From: Chloroflexota bacterium
Lineage (GTDB): Bacteria; Chloroflexota; UBA6077; JACCZL01
Length of the DNA: 64,000 nucleotides
Reading direction: 5' to 3'
NCBI GenBank assembly: GCA_020845495.1
Contig: JADLFM010000050.1
Span: 62,001-126,000 of the forward strand
Part shown: piece by piece, positions 1 to 8,623 of the stretch
How the letters are laid out: each line of letters opens with the position of its first letter
Position numbering within the stretch: position 1 is the stretch's first letter
The notes under the pieces: generated by a model
Seen by the model: the letters and a program-made list of their open reading frames with translations, nothing else
Told to the model about the DNA's origin: nothing
Database searches by the model: none
Translations under genes and position numbers: made by a program

Positions 1-548
1 GCACCTCCGAGCCGCTGTTTGAGAGCGAGCGGCTCGTGCTGCGGGCTGCCGCGCGGGCGCAGCGACGGACCGGTGTGGCGATGGTCGTGCATCCTGCGCC
101 GCAGCACCATAGCGCGGCCGAGTTCGGCCGCTGGCTCGACATTCTTGAGGATGAAGGCGCGATCCCGTCCAAGGTCGTCCTCAGCCATCTCGAGGCGCGC
201 TTGCGCGATGCGCCGGATGACTTCGCAGTGCTGGCACGACGAGGGTACGTCCTGGCCCTCGATACCTGGGGAAACACCTGCTACTACGAGTCGCGCGGCT
301 ACGCCATGCCGAGCGATGATCAACGGATCGCGCTGCTGACCCGCCTCGTTCGCGACGGGCTCGGCGACCATCTGGTGCTCGCGCAAGACGTCTGCTACCG
401 GCACGCGCTGACGGCCTACGGCGGCCCTGGCTACGCACACCTGCTCCGCGATTTGTGGCCGCGCCTGCTGGCGGCCGGGATCCCGTCCGAGACGCTTGAC
501 CGCATGCTCGCCGACAACCCACGCCGAGCGTTGACGGTTGGCGCCTGA
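1..548 (+). CDS. Phosphotriesterase-family amidohydrolase, 5' truncated
   Basis: The frame is already open at base 3 and ends at TGA 546-548, so this is the C-terminal ~180 residues of a longer protein (family members are ~300-350 aa). It resembles the second half of the phosphotriesterase/lactonase TIM barrel: a strand ending in SHLEAR, an LDTWGN strand, and a late strand containing LAQDVC, where the Asp corresponds to a metal-binding/catalytic residue. It ends with the family-typical DNPRRAL. Members bind two metals and hydrolyse phosphotriesters or lactones; the substrate cannot be told here. GTG 36 lies within the frame but mid-domain, so I do not take it as the start. Confidence 0.75.
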   Translation, partial: TSEPLFESERLVLRAAARAQRRTGVAMVVHPAPQHHSAAEFGRWLDILEDEGAIPSKVVLSHLEARLRDAPDDFAVLARRGYVLALDTWGNTCYYESRGYAMPSDDQRIALLTRLVRDGLGDHLVLAQDVCYRHALTAYGGPGYAHLLRDLWPRLLAAGIPSETLDRMLADNPRRALTVGA

Positions 549-761
549 TCTACGGTAGGCTGGGACTCGGCTGTCGTCGCCCCCGGAGGCGGCGTGTGCC
601 GATCGAGGCTGCCTGGAAGGTTTCGGGCGTCCCGCTGCACGCCAAGGGCTGTTTCGAGCGGCTTGTGATGCACACGGTATAGACAGGCCGGGCGGAAGGC
701 TCTATGATCGGCCGGGGCTAGCCGCACGCCCTGACTTGCTTGTGTCATCGGAGGTGGAACT

Positions 762-1487
762 GTGAGAGCCCTTCGCGCCCCGCTCTTCGGGGCGATCGTC
801 GCGGCCGCAATGCTGGCCGTCCTGTTGCCGGCGAGCTCCCAGGCGCAGCAGAGCGTCACCATCAAGCTCGCCGAGCAGAACAACTCCGACATCAGCGGCA
901 CGGCCACGCTGACCGCGGAAGGCAACTCGACGAAGGTCGTTCTCAAGTTGGAGAACGCTGCCGGGCCGAATCCGGCTCACATCCACGCCGGCTCGTGCCC
1001 TAATGTGGGCGCTGTCGTCTATCCGCTGGCGTCGGTGACGAACGGCCAGTCCGAGACGACCGTTGCGGCGTCGCTGACCGACCTGCTCAAGGGCGGCTAC
1101 GCGATCAACGTCCACAAGTCCCCGCAGGAGATCGCCGTCTACGTCGCGTGTGGCGACCTCTCGGCGCAGGCCGCGGGTACTGGCGCAAGCGTCGGGGCGG
1201 GCGCTGCTCCGGTTGCACAGCCGTCGCCGGCCGCGAAGCCAGCCACGACCGCTCCGGCTGCACAACCGTCACCGGCCGCGAAGCCGGCGGCTGCCCAGGC
1301 TCCGCGTCCAGCCGCTTCGCCCGCGGCCCAGGCGCCGGCCCAGGCTCCTCGCCCGGCAGCATCCCCATCGGCGCTGCCGCGAACTGGTGAGGTCGACTCC
1401 TCGCCGCTGATGTGGGGCGCAGCGCTCGGCGGACTCGTCCTCGTGGTCGCGGGCGCGTTCGTCATCCGGCGACGCCGCTCCGCCTGA
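762..1487 (+). CDS. Secreted LPXTG-anchored CHRD/SOD-like surface protein
   Basis: 241 aa with GTG start 762 and GGAGG 7 nt upstream. Residues 1-28 form a signal peptide ending near SSQAQ. Residues ~30-130 are a beta-rich domain with PAHIHAG and NVHKS elements like those in CHRD and Cu/Zn-SOD-like domains. Residues ~135-205 are an Ala/Pro linker with repeats of the AQPSPAAKP type. The C-terminus has LPRTGE, a hydrophobic helix and RRRR, the full sortase sorting signal. The inferred location is the cell surface, covalently anchored by a sortase encoded outside the window. The histidines suggest metal binding, but catalysis is not shown. A perfect hairpin follows the stop. Confidence 0.75.
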   Translation: MRALRAPLFGAIVAAAMLAVLLPASSQAQQSVTIKLAEQNNSDISGTATLTAEGNSTKVVLKLENAAGPNPAHIHAGSCPNVGAVVYPLASVTNGQSETTVAASLTDLLKGGYAINVHKSPQEIAVYVACGDLSAQAAGTGASVGAGAAPVAQPSPAAKPATTAPAAQPSPAAKPAAAQAPRPAASPAAQAPAQAPRPAASPSALPRTGEVDSSPLMWGAALGGLVLVVAGAFVIRRRRSA

Positions 1488-1540
1488 GCTCGTCACATCC
1501 GCCATCGGGGCCGGCGGTGCGGCGTGCCCCGACCATCACC

Positions 1541-1574
1541 GAAGCGCCCGGGGAGACCACTCCCCGGGCGCTTC
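1541..1574 (+). terminator. Perfect 14-bp hairpin after the LPXTG gene
   Basis: Arms 1541-1554 and 1561-1574 are exact complements around the loop GACCAC. It lies 54 nt past the stop codon. There is no U tract, so it may be a rho-assisted terminator or 3' stabilising hairpin. Confidence 0.6.
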
Positions 1575-1810
1575 GCATCATCCGGTCAGCACGATCGTCT
1601 TCGCGTCGCACGGCAACAGGTTGGGCGGCTTGCACGATGGAATTCTCGGCCGGGTACTCCAGAGCCCTGTGATCGATCACCACGATCGGGCTAGAATGCG
1701 CCTGGGCCGCGCGAAGGCCGGCCTCCTCACGAGGGCTTGCGGGTGCGAGTGATCAGGCCCTCAGTACGCTGCCAGGCGACGGCCAGGGTGCTATCGCCGC
1801 TGGAGACATT
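1575..1810 (+). other. Intergenic region before the membrane-protein pair
   Basis: With the terminator, the gap between genes is 323 nt. The only signal I can point to is TAGAAT at 1692-1697, a -10-like hexamer without a recognisable -35, about 115 nt before the next start. No coding potential seen. Confidence 0.3.
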
Positions 1811-2206
1811 GTGGACGCTCTCGATATTTTGCATGGCATCTGGCGCTGGGTCGTCTTGATCGCGGCTGTGGTGAGTCTGATCGGTGCGTTTGCTACCTGG
1901 TTCGGGGCGCTGCCGCTCACCATGTCGGTGCGTCGGATCGGGTTGCCATACATCATTGCGCTCGATATTCAAGTCGTCATTGGCATCATTCTCTGGGTAG
2001 GCGAAAGCTGGTACTCCCGGTCCGGCTTCTTCGCTATCGAGCACCCGGCGACGATGATCCTGGCGCTCATCGTCGCCCACGCCGGGCAAGGGCTGATTCG
2101 CCGCTCGAAGAGCGTCACTGGCCAGGCCCGGACGTTGGCGATCGCGTACCTCATCAGCCTGTTGCTCGTCATCATCGGCATTCCGGGAGTCGTCCGAGGA
2201 CCGTAA
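1811..2206 (+). CDS. Small four-helix membrane protein
   Basis: 131 aa, GTG start. Four hydrophobic helices are visible (about residues 8-32, 45-62, 74-92, 108-126). Helix 3 contains EHPATM followed by IVAHAG; paired His in adjacent turns recall small haem- or metal-binding bundle proteins, but no family is firmly recognised. It sits 5 nt before the next membrane-protein gene, so the two are probably co-transcribed. Function unknown. Confidence 0.6.
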   Translation: MDALDILHGIWRWVVLIAAVVSLIGAFATWFGALPLTMSVRRIGLPYIIALDIQVVIGIILWVGESWYSRSGFFAIEHPATMILALIVAHAGQGLIRRSKSVTGQARTLAIAYLISLLLVIIGIPGVVRGP

Positions 2207-2211
2207 CCCCC

Positions 2212-3057
2212 ATGGAGCACCTCCTTCCCGCTGCTGCGCTGCTCGTCTGTCTCGTCCTCGCCGCGTCGACCATGCGGCGTTATCTCGCACGCCATCGCAC
2301 GCATGAAGCGATCTGGTCGTTGACGTTCACCGCCTTCGGATTGGCGGCGGGTGCGGAGTTGTACGGAGTGTTGTTCGGCTGGACCCCGCCGTTGGTCCGG
2401 CTGTACTACCTGGCTGGAGCGTCACTGTCGGTCGGGTTTCTGGCCGCCGGGACGCTCTATCTTCTGGTGCCGCGCCCGCTTGCGCGGGCTGGCCTGTTCG
2501 TGGTGCTGATTCAATCGGTGGTGATGGTCCTGCTCGTCCTGCGAACGCCCATCGATCCGTCCCTGGTGGAAACGGCCGGCTGGTCGGCGCTCGCACGTGA
2601 CGCGAACGTGCGGGCGCTCGCGATCACGATCAACGCGCTCGGAACGATTGTCGTGGTCGTGGGCTCGTTTGGGTCCGCGTATGCGCTCTGGGTGCGAGGG
2701 CTTGGCGGGCGCGCAGGCGGCGTCGCGCTGATCGGACTTGGGACGCTGACGGTCGGGATGGGCGGCAGCCTGACCCGGTTCGGCCACGCCTACCTGTACG
2801 GCCCGATGGTCGTCGGGTTGCTGGTGATCTACGCTGGTTATCGGCAGGCGAACCGGCGCACGCTTCCTGCGCCACCGGTTGAGCCGCCTGCCGCGACCGC
2901 GGAGTCGGCGAGTGCTGTGGCCGCCGTCCTGGCAGACAGCGAGGTGACCGCTCCGGGGAGCGTGCGGGCAGGGCAGGTGAGCGCGAGCATGAGTCGCTCT
3001 GATGTCGAGTGCGCATCCAGCGCCGCGGGCGCCGACCGACGAATGCGCGCATCGTGA
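2212..3057 (+). CDS. Seven-helix membrane protein, unknown function
   Basis: 281 aa, ATG start 5 nt after the preceding stop. Around seven transmembrane helices span residues 1-220. The last ~60 residues are a hydrophilic Ala/Val/Ser-rich tail, probably cytoplasmic. Arg/His pairs sit between helices 1 and 2. It has no catalytic motif I recognise and most likely works with the upstream four-helix protein. Confidence 0.6.
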   Translation: MEHLLPAAALLVCLVLAASTMRRYLARHRTHEAIWSLTFTAFGLAAGAELYGVLFGWTPPLVRLYYLAGASLSVGFLAAGTLYLLVPRPLARAGLFVVLIQSVVMVLLVLRTPIDPSLVETAGWSALARDANVRALAITINALGTIVVVVGSFGSAYALWVRGLGGRAGGVALIGLGTLTVGMGGSLTRFGHAYLYGPMVVGLLVIYAGYRQANRRTLPAPPVEPPAATAESASAVAAVLADSEVTAPGSVRAGQVSASMSRSDVECASSAAGADRRMRAS

Positions 3058-3098
3058 GCGGATGCCCGGTGCGCCCGATGCCCGTGCCTGCCTGATGC

Positions 3099-3104
3099 TA
3101 CAAT
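3099..3104 (+). promoter_or_regulatory. TACAAT -10-like hexamer
   Basis: TACAAT in the 213-nt gap before the tethered receiver gene, about 165 nt upstream of its start. The same hexamer precedes cofD, recQ and the aminotransferase. No clear -35 is visible. Confidence 0.3.
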
Positions 3105-3270
3105 CGTGCCCACGCCAGAGGCAGGGGGCGACGGTGACGCTCGGGCTCAACAGCGTAATAGCCGGACGTCATGACGCCGTGGCACATCCTCGACGTGGGC
3201 GGGGTAGTTGGCGTGTTCCCTGTGTCATGAACTGGCGTGCCATGTACCGCACGACGGACGGCCAGCCAGG

Positions 3271-4380
3271 ATGACCCACGACCCGATGGCGAGCGCGGCA
3301 CCGGCTCCAACGACCGATCCGGTCGTCGTCGTCTCCGAGGATCTCCAGCGGCTCTCCGAGTATCGATTCGCTCTGCGGCTCGCTCGGATCCAGGCGACGA
3401 TGCTCTCGGACGTCGATGGGGCCGCAACGCAGATCGCCGAGTCTCATCCATCGATCGTAGTGCTCGACCGAGGTCTCGCGCGCCTGGCCGTCGTCTACCT
3501 GTACCGGCAGATTCGCGCGAACGAGGCGCTCGCCGGCACACGCGTCGTGTTTGTCGGGCACCCCGGCGAGCCGGTGCCCGGCGATCAGTACCTGCCGGGC
3601 GATGCCTCACCACTCGCGGTCGCGGGCCGCGCGCGAGCGTTACTCGGGCTGGACGACGCCACGGCGGCTGACGGCGCGACGACGGGAACGGCTTCGTCGA
3701 GCGGGACCACGCACACGACGCCTGCCGCCGGGCAGCACTCGGCCGCTGAGGAGCCCCTGACGACCGGTGGCGGCTCGGCCGTGACCGAAGCGCCGCCAAC
3801 TGAAGCGGCCGTCCCTCCGTCGGCGACGTCCGGCACGCCCGAGGCTGCCGTAAGCGAGGCTGCCGCGCTCGCTTCGCCGGAAGCTGCCCGCCCCGATGTG
3901 TCACCTCCGGAGCCCGCCCCAGCGCCTTCAGCCGAGGCAGCCGCCGAAGAAGGTGCAGCCGGGCGACGCGAGACATCGGCGGCCGAGGTCTCGGCCGAAC
4001 CGCTGAGCGACGCTCCATCCGCTCCAGTGACGACACGCGGCACCTCACTCGAGGACGGGCCGGAAACTCACGCAGCCGCCAGTTCGACGATGGTGAGTGT
4101 CGAGCCAGGCGCCACTGCCCCAGCCGTACGTGAACCTCCGAGCAGTGAAGTCGTCTCCCCCCTGACGTCCGAGGAAGCAACCGACGAAGCCGTAGCTGCA
4201 CCGGCCGGTCCTGGTAGTCGGTTGGATGTGGTGTTGTTGCGGATCGGCCTGATTCTGCTGATCCTCGGCGCGGCCGTCCTGCTGTTCCGGCCCGAGAGCT
4301 CGTCGCCCGCGCTCACACCGCCGACGGTCGTGCCTGCGACGGTCGCCCCGACCGCCAGTCCCAGCCCGGCGCCGCGCTAG
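3271..4380 (+). CDS. Degenerate receiver domain with C-terminal membrane anchor
   Basis: 369 aa from ATG 3271; an ATG at 3208 in the same frame is possible but adds no domain. Residues ~15-128 follow a response-regulator receiver pattern: VVVVSEDL strand 1, a buried strand ending in Asp66 (VVLDRG) at the phospho-acceptor position, then a VFVGHPG strand. The conserved Lys is replaced in a YLPGD segment. Residues ~130-315 are a long Ala/Pro/Ser/Glu linker. Residues ~320-339 form a single membrane helix, followed by a short Pro/Thr tail. The receiver-like domain is therefore probably held at the inner face of the membrane. No output domain is present. The gene at 4868 has the same plan. Confidence 0.6.
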   Translation: MTHDPMASAAPAPTTDPVVVVSEDLQRLSEYRFALRLARIQATMLSDVDGAATQIAESHPSIVVLDRGLARLAVVYLYRQIRANEALAGTRVVFVGHPGEPVPGDQYLPGDASPLAVAGRARALLGLDDATAADGATTGTASSSGTTHTTPAAGQHSAAEEPLTTGGGSAVTEAPPTEAAVPPSATSGTPEAAVSEAAALASPEAARPDVSPPEPAPAPSAEAAAEEGAAGRRETSAAEVSAEPLSDAPSAPVTTRGTSLEDGPETHAAASSTMVSVEPGATAPAVREPPSSEVVSPLTSEEATDEAVAAPAGPGSRLDVVLLRIGLILLILGAAVLLFRPESSSPALTPPTVVPATVAPTASPSPAPR

Positions 4381-4410
4381 CCTCCGCGGCCGAATCGTCC
4401 CGGCGGGGGC

Positions 4411-4445
4411 AGCGCTCGGTGCCGGCCAGGCCGGCACCGAGCGCT
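4411..4445 (+). terminator. 15-16 bp GC-rich hairpin
   Basis: AGCGCTCGGTGCCGG (4411-4425) is the exact reverse complement of 4431-4445; the loop is 3-5 nt. It lies 30 nt after the stop of the first tethered-receiver gene. No T-run follows. Confidence 0.65.
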
Positions 4446-4867
4446 CGGGCTGCCGCATCGAACGCACTCGCCCGCCAGTCGGCCGAGACGCTCGCGCAGG
4501 CTCCCTCGCCGGAAACCCCCGCCTGCCTGTCGACGCCGCGGGTAGGTGTGCAGCAGGCACCCACGATCCGTGTCGCCTTCAGTGGTCACAGGACCGAGCG
4601 AGTTGTCCCCCGTCAGTCCTCCTGAGCGTACGGCCATGAAGCGGGGTATGGAGCGGGGTGCGGCGGTGCTCCGCGTGTCGACGTCCCGTTCCGAGGACTA
4701 CAGGCGGATTTCGACGCGCTGCCCCCTGCGGACGTGCTCCCGGCGAAACCGCCGTGCTCTCGATTCGTTGTGCCACCGAGGATCAGACGATTCTTCGCGA
4801 CAGGCGATTGCATAAACTGTGACCCGATTGTGATGTCGGCGCGGGCGCCGAGGCTGAGGAGCGAGAC
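4446..4867 (+). other. Intergenic region, no feature recognised
   Basis: Together with the hairpin this is a 487-nt gap. Frames open on both strands carry Arg/Pro/Ser-rich translations without domain character, so I treat them as spurious. No RNA gene or clear promoter was identified. Confidence 0.4.
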
Positions 4868-5479
4868 ATGACAGGAGCACGCGTAACGTTCACGCCGAAG
4901 CGCGTCCTACTGGTCTCCAACGATGACGGGTACATCCTGGCGTTCCGACGGGCGCTGCCAACCGTCCAGGTCCTGACGCTCGACGAGACTCTGACCGTCA
5001 CGGCCTTGCGTGCGGGATTCAACGTGGCCAGGGGCATCGACGCGCTCGTGTTGGACGGGAGCGTGCGTGGCGCGGTGCGGCTGCGCCTTTACGGTCTCGT
5101 GCGGCCGGAGGACGAGAGCGGTATTGTGCCGGTGGTCTTCACGCGCACCGCGTTCCGGGCTGAGGCGACCGGGCTGGTATCGCTCCTCGACTTCTATCAT
5201 AGCGATGACACCGGTCCGTTCGACACGGCGAAGTTCGTGCGGCGTGTGCTCGACTGGCGCACCCTCACGGCGCAGCGCGGCGCGCTCGCCGGCGGCCTGG
5301 CCGTCACAAACGGCCCGTCGTGCCCCGCCGCCCGGGAATCGGGAGAGCCGGTCACCCTTGGCGTCCTTCGGCGAATTGGCGTCTGGGGCGTGGCTGCCGC
5401 CATGGCCGGCCTGACACTCTGGCCCACGGCCGGGCCATTGACGTCCGCGTCGATGGTCGCTCCGGCGCTGGCCGTATAG
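4868..5479 (+). CDS. Second short membrane-tethered receiver-like protein
   Basis: 203 aa, ATG start with a weak GAGGAG 13 nt upstream. Residues ~10-132 look like a divergent receiver: RVLLVSNDD as strand 1 (acidic pair Asp19/Asp20), Asp63 in LVLDGS at the phospho-acceptor site, and a VPVVFTRTAF strand. Residues 168-186 form a C-terminal membrane helix. There is no output domain. It shares its domain order with the 3271 gene but has a much shorter linker. Phosphorylation is uncertain because no conserved Lys is obvious. Function unknown. Confidence 0.6.
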   Translation: MTGARVTFTPKRVLLVSNDDGYILAFRRALPTVQVLTLDETLTVTALRAGFNVARGIDALVLDGSVRGAVRLRLYGLVRPEDESGIVPVVFTRTAFRAEATGLVSLLDFYHSDDTGPFDTAKFVRRVLDWRTLTAQRGALAGGLAVTNGPSCPAARESGEPVTLGVLRRIGVWGVAAAMAGLTLWPTAGPLTSASMVAPALAV

Positions 5480-5546
5480 ACTCCGAGCAGCGAACATCTC
5501 AGTGGGGGACACGGGCCACGCTCGCGACTGCCGGGCGTTGGTATGG

Positions 5547-5573
5547 GAGGTGGCCAGGGTATTGGGCCACCTC
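5547..5573 (+). terminator. Possible hairpin in a 305-nt gap
   Basis: GAGGTGGCC (5547-5555) pairs exactly with GGCCACCTC (5565-5573) around a 9-nt loop, 67 nt after the preceding stop. The rest of the 5480-5784 gap shows imperfect GGCCACGCT(C/T)GCG repeats and no gene. Confidence 0.4.
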
Positions 5574-5784
5574 GGGCCGCCTGGCCACGCTTGCGGCCCT
5601 CGGACGCTGGTGTCCGCGGTGCGCCAATCGCATCTCGTTCAGATCTACGTCGGCAATCGGGACGCCGCTGTTACACCATGACGCGGTATCCTGCCAGGAG
5701 TCAGTAGGGTACTCATCGTGCCCGCCCTCGCATAGCGTCGTGAACGGGTGATGGCCGGCGCAGACCGGACGGCCGGTCGCGCGG

Positions 5785-7323
5785 ATGGTAGCGCTGGGTC
5801 TGGAGGAACGATCGATCGTGGACGAGTCGAGACGGCTGGTGGCGTCCGGGGAGGGGGCGGATCCGCAAGGAGAAAGCGCGTCGCCGCTGGAGGCCGACTG
5901 GCAAAGCGAGTTCGAGGAGCTCTCGCGCAGCATCGAGGCCGAATTGAGCCGGGTGCTGACGAGCGGCCGAAACACCATCCAGCGGGTCCAGCAGCACGGC
6001 GTGGCCGTCATCCGCGACCTGGAGGCGCGGCGTCGGGGTGCCGAGGATGAACTGGAGGATCTGGCGCATCAGTTCCAGGAGATCCACCAGTACCTCGCGT
6101 CCGCGGACGACCATGCCCGCCGTATTCGCTCGCGCGCCGAGCGCGAGGGTGCGGATCTGATCGCCGATGCACGCCGCCAGGCCGAGGCGATCGTGGCGGA
6201 TGCCCACACCCGTGCGAACGCACGCCTGGAAGCCGCCGAGCGCGAAGCGGCTGACCGGCTCCAGGAGGCCGACAACCGCGTGGCCGAGATGCTCGCCGAT
6301 GCCCGCGCCCGCGTGTCGGAGGGTGAAGGCGCGCCAGCAGGGGCGGCTGACGAAGGCTGGGGGAATGGTGGTCACGAGGTCGAAGAGCGCTTACGTGACC
6401 TTGCAGCGCGAGTTGGCCGCCTGCTCGAAACGCCTGGCCTGACCAACGCCGTTGGCCGCGCCGAACCGCAGCACCAGGCGCCCGAGCACGGCATCACGGC
6501 CGCGTCTGCTGCGCCTCCTTCCGAGGCTCCGTCACCTGTGCCGTCCGAGGCGGAGCCGGTCTCGCTGCCCAGCCCCCCGCCGCCCGCGCCTCCGACACAC
6601 GTGCCTCCGACACACGTGCCTCCGACACACGTGCCTCCGACACACGTGCCGTCGACGTGGCAAACATCCGAGCCCACCACCTGGGAGCCTGTTACACCGC
6701 CGCCGTGGGACGAGGCACCGACTCGCGAGGTGGACGTTCACGAGACCGAAACGACGGCGCCATCTGAGCTTGAAGAGGAACCTCCCGCCACCCACGCCCA
6801 GCCCTCGGACGTCGAAGCGCCGCCGGAGCAGCCGAGCCAGCGTCATGCCGACGAGCATGACTCCTTCGTCGTCGTCGAGGGCGAGCGCTACGGTGCAGCG
6901 CGGATAGCGGAAGAGGAGGAGCCGTTCGATCCAGACGCCCGCTACGGTCAGCCGTCCCCGCCGCCCTCTCCGTCAGCGCCGCCGCAGCCCGCTGAGGCCG
7001 GCCCGGCCCCAGTCGTGATGAGGACTGATTCGGATCGGGAACTGCCAGTCGGCACCGGCGCGGTCGGTCAGGCCGTCACCCAGACGCTCGTCTTCCAGGC
7101 CGTGCCGAACTTCCAGGCCGCACTTGCGCTCGAACGGGCGCTCAAGGCGATGCCCGAGGTGCGCGAGGTGCGCGTAGCCGACTTCGACGAGCGCCAGTTG
7201 ACGTTCCAGGTCGTCCACGAGCTAGGCGGGCACCTCCCGCGTGCGCTGCTGGCACTCCGAGGGAACGATTTGGAGCTCGTCGAGGCTCGGCCCGAGCGCG
7301 TCGAGTTCGCCTTCCGCGGCTAA
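5785..7323 (+). CDS. DivIVA-like coiled-coil protein with Pro-rich linker and C-terminal alpha/beta domain
   Basis: 512 aa from ATG 5785. GTG 5818 in the same frame has GGAGG 11 nt upstream and is a credible alternative start. Residues ~38-180 are a long charged coiled coil with Ala/Arg/Glu heptads, similar to DivIVA/Wag31-type and ATP-synthase-b-like scaffolds. Residues ~190-425 are an acidic, Pro-rich linker with four perfect PPTHV repeats (269-288). Residues ~430-512 form a compact domain (LERALKAMPEVREVRV then LTFQVVHELGG) resembling a ferredoxin-like beta-alpha-beta fold. Inferred role: cytoplasmic scaffold in cell-pole or envelope organisation. It lies between receiver-domain genes. Confidence 0.6.
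   Translation: MVALGLEERSIVDESRRLVASGEGADPQGESASPLEADWQSEFEELSRSIEAELSRVLTSGRNTIQRVQQHGVAVIRDLEARRRGAEDELEDLAHQFQEIHQYLASADDHARRIRSRAEREGADLIADARRQAEAIVADAHTRANARLEAAEREAADRLQEADNRVAEMLADARARVSEGEGAPAGAADEGWGNGGHEVEERLRDLAARVGRLLETPGLTNAVGRAEPQHQAPEHGITAASAAPPSEAPSPVPSEAEPVSLPSPPPPAPPTHVPPTHVPPTHVPPTHVPSTWQTSEPTTWEPVTPPPWDEAPTREVDVHETETTAPSELEEEPPATHAQPSDVEAPPEQPSQRHADEHDSFVVVEGERYGAARIAEEEEPFDPDARYGQPSPPPSPSAPPQPAEAGPAPVVMRTDSDRELPVGTGAVGQAVTQTLVFQAVPNFQAALALERALKAMPEVREVRVADFDERQLTFQVVHELGGHLPRALLALRGNDLELVEARPERVEFAFRG
6589..6648 (+). repeat. Four perfect 15-bp tandem repeats (PPTHV)
   Basis: CCTCCGACACACGTG occurs four times without mismatch. The copies are identical at the DNA level, including wobble bases, which implies recent expansion or slippage inside the linker of the coiled-coil gene. 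Confidence 0.95.
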
Positions 7324-7418
7324 TATCCGTCGCTGAGCGGATTCGCCCGTGGGCGGGTCCGGTTCTTGCAGTCGTGCCGCACCCATAGTCCCGTACTTTC
7401 GCGAAAGCAGAGAACCGA

Positions 7419-7820
7419 ATGACTGCCGAGACCTCGCCCACCCCGCTTGACAAGAGCATTCTCGTCGTCGAGGACAGTGACGAAATTCGCGAGCTGCTCG
7501 GCCTCGTGCTCGAAGCCGAGGGGTACCGTGTAGTGACGCTCGAAGATGGGCGGGACGTCGTCTCGACGGCGCATGAGCTGCGTCCGTCGCTCATTACGCT
7601 CGATCTAGCACTGCCGGGGAAGGACGGCTGGGCGATCGTGCGGGAGCTTCAGGACGACCCCGAAACCCTCGACATCCCGATTCTGGTCATCTCGGCGTAT
7701 ACCCGTGAGCTCGACGCGCCACTGCGGCGCCGGGTGGCGCGGGTGATCTCCAAGCCCTTCTATATCAATCAGGTGGTGACCGAGGTCGAGGATATCCTGG
7801 CTGGCCGACGCCAGCCCTGA
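7419..7820 (+). CDS. Stand-alone response regulator receiver
   Basis: 133 aa, ATG start; a single CheY-type receiver with no output domain. All key residues are present: Glu18/Asp19 acidic pair, phospho-acceptor Asp62 (TLDLALPG), Ser92 at the switch position (VISAY) and Lys112 in SKPF. It should accept phosphate from a histidine kinase encoded elsewhere and act by protein contact. It lies 95 nt after the coiled-coil gene and shares its strand, so a functional link is possible but unproven. Confidence 0.9.
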   Translation: MTAETSPTPLDKSILVVEDSDEIRELLGLVLEAEGYRVVTLEDGRDVVSTAHELRPSLITLDLALPGKDGWAIVRELQDDPETLDIPILVISAYTRELDAPLRRRVARVISKPFYINQVVTEVEDILAGRRQP

Positions 7821-7850
7821 GCCACGCCAGCCCTCAGCTACGCCAGGCCA

Positions 7851-7887
7851 CCACCCTGCACCACCACCCTGGGTCGTTGCAGGGTGG
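7851..7887 (+). terminator. Hairpin between convergent genes
   Basis: CCACCCTGCA (7851-7860) is complementary to TGCAGGGTGG (7878-7887) with a 17-nt loop. It lies between the receiver gene and the convergent VC0807-like gene, so it could serve both directions. Confidence 0.5.
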
Positions 7888-7949
7888 AAGCTCGCGCCGC
7901 CCGTGCGTCACCGCTCAGCGTCGGAAGTGCGCCCGGCCAGGGCCGCGAG

Positions 7950-8606
7950 CTAGCGTGCTGCGCTCGGAGCGCCGCGCGACGCCCGGAGCGGGAGCCAGAT
8001 CGACAGCCCCAGCATCGTGCCGTTGATCGCCGTATTCGCCACCGCTACCGCGATCAGAAACGCTTCGAGCGGCAGCACGGCCAGCAGCCAGATCCGCAGC
8101 ACCGCTTTGCCAAACGCGATGATCCCCCAGCCGACCGTGACGACCGTGAAGGCCCGGACGACCGCCGCCGACGCGCCATGGGCCGGCGGCACGATGCCGA
8201 GCTCGCGGACGATCGCTGACACGAGCGGTCGCCGCACGACGACCGAGCCGATCAGCAGGACGCCCCAGATGACGTTCTCGACGGCCGGGGCCGCCAGGTA
8301 GATCTCGACCGAGCCGGTCATGGCCGCGACCGTCCCCTGCGCGAGGATGATCGCCATCGGCACCAGGACAATCGGGTCGAGCCGGCCAAGGCGTCGAAGC
8401 TGGACCGCCAGGACGGCCAGCGAGACCGCCATGCCGCAGACGATTCCTTCGAGTGGGCCGGCCAGCCGGTACGCCAGGTAGAAGACGGCGACCGGGATGA
8501 CACCCGCGGCGGCAAAGCGCTTCGCGCCAGAGATGAGGGCTGGCACGAGGTCGGCGAGCCGAAGGCCGGTCGGCGCGTGAAAGGATGGGCCAGGAGACGA
8601 GGTCAT
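7950..8606 (-). CDS. VC0807-like integral membrane protein
   Basis: 218 aa with about six membrane helices. The arrangement resembles the VC0807/DUF3159 group of septation-protein-like membrane proteins: an N-terminal KRFAAAGVIPVAVFYLAYR helix followed by GPLEG, and a repeated VENVIWGVLLIGS/RRPLVSAI pattern. Function is not established. It starts 17 nt after the helicase stop, so it is probably the second gene of the pcrA transcript. Confidence 0.55.
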   Translation of the reverse strand: MTSSPGPSFHAPTGLRLADLVPALISGAKRFAAAGVIPVAVFYLAYRLAGPLEGIVCGMAVSLAVLAVQLRRLGRLDPIVLVPMAIILAQGTVAAMTGSVEIYLAAPAVENVIWGVLLIGSVVVRRPLVSAIVRELGIVPPAHGASAAVVRAFTVVTVGWGIIAFGKAVLRIWLLAVLPLEAFLIAVAVANTAINGTMLGLSIWLPLRASRGAPSAAR

Positions 8607-8623
8607 AGCAACTGGAGATCCAT

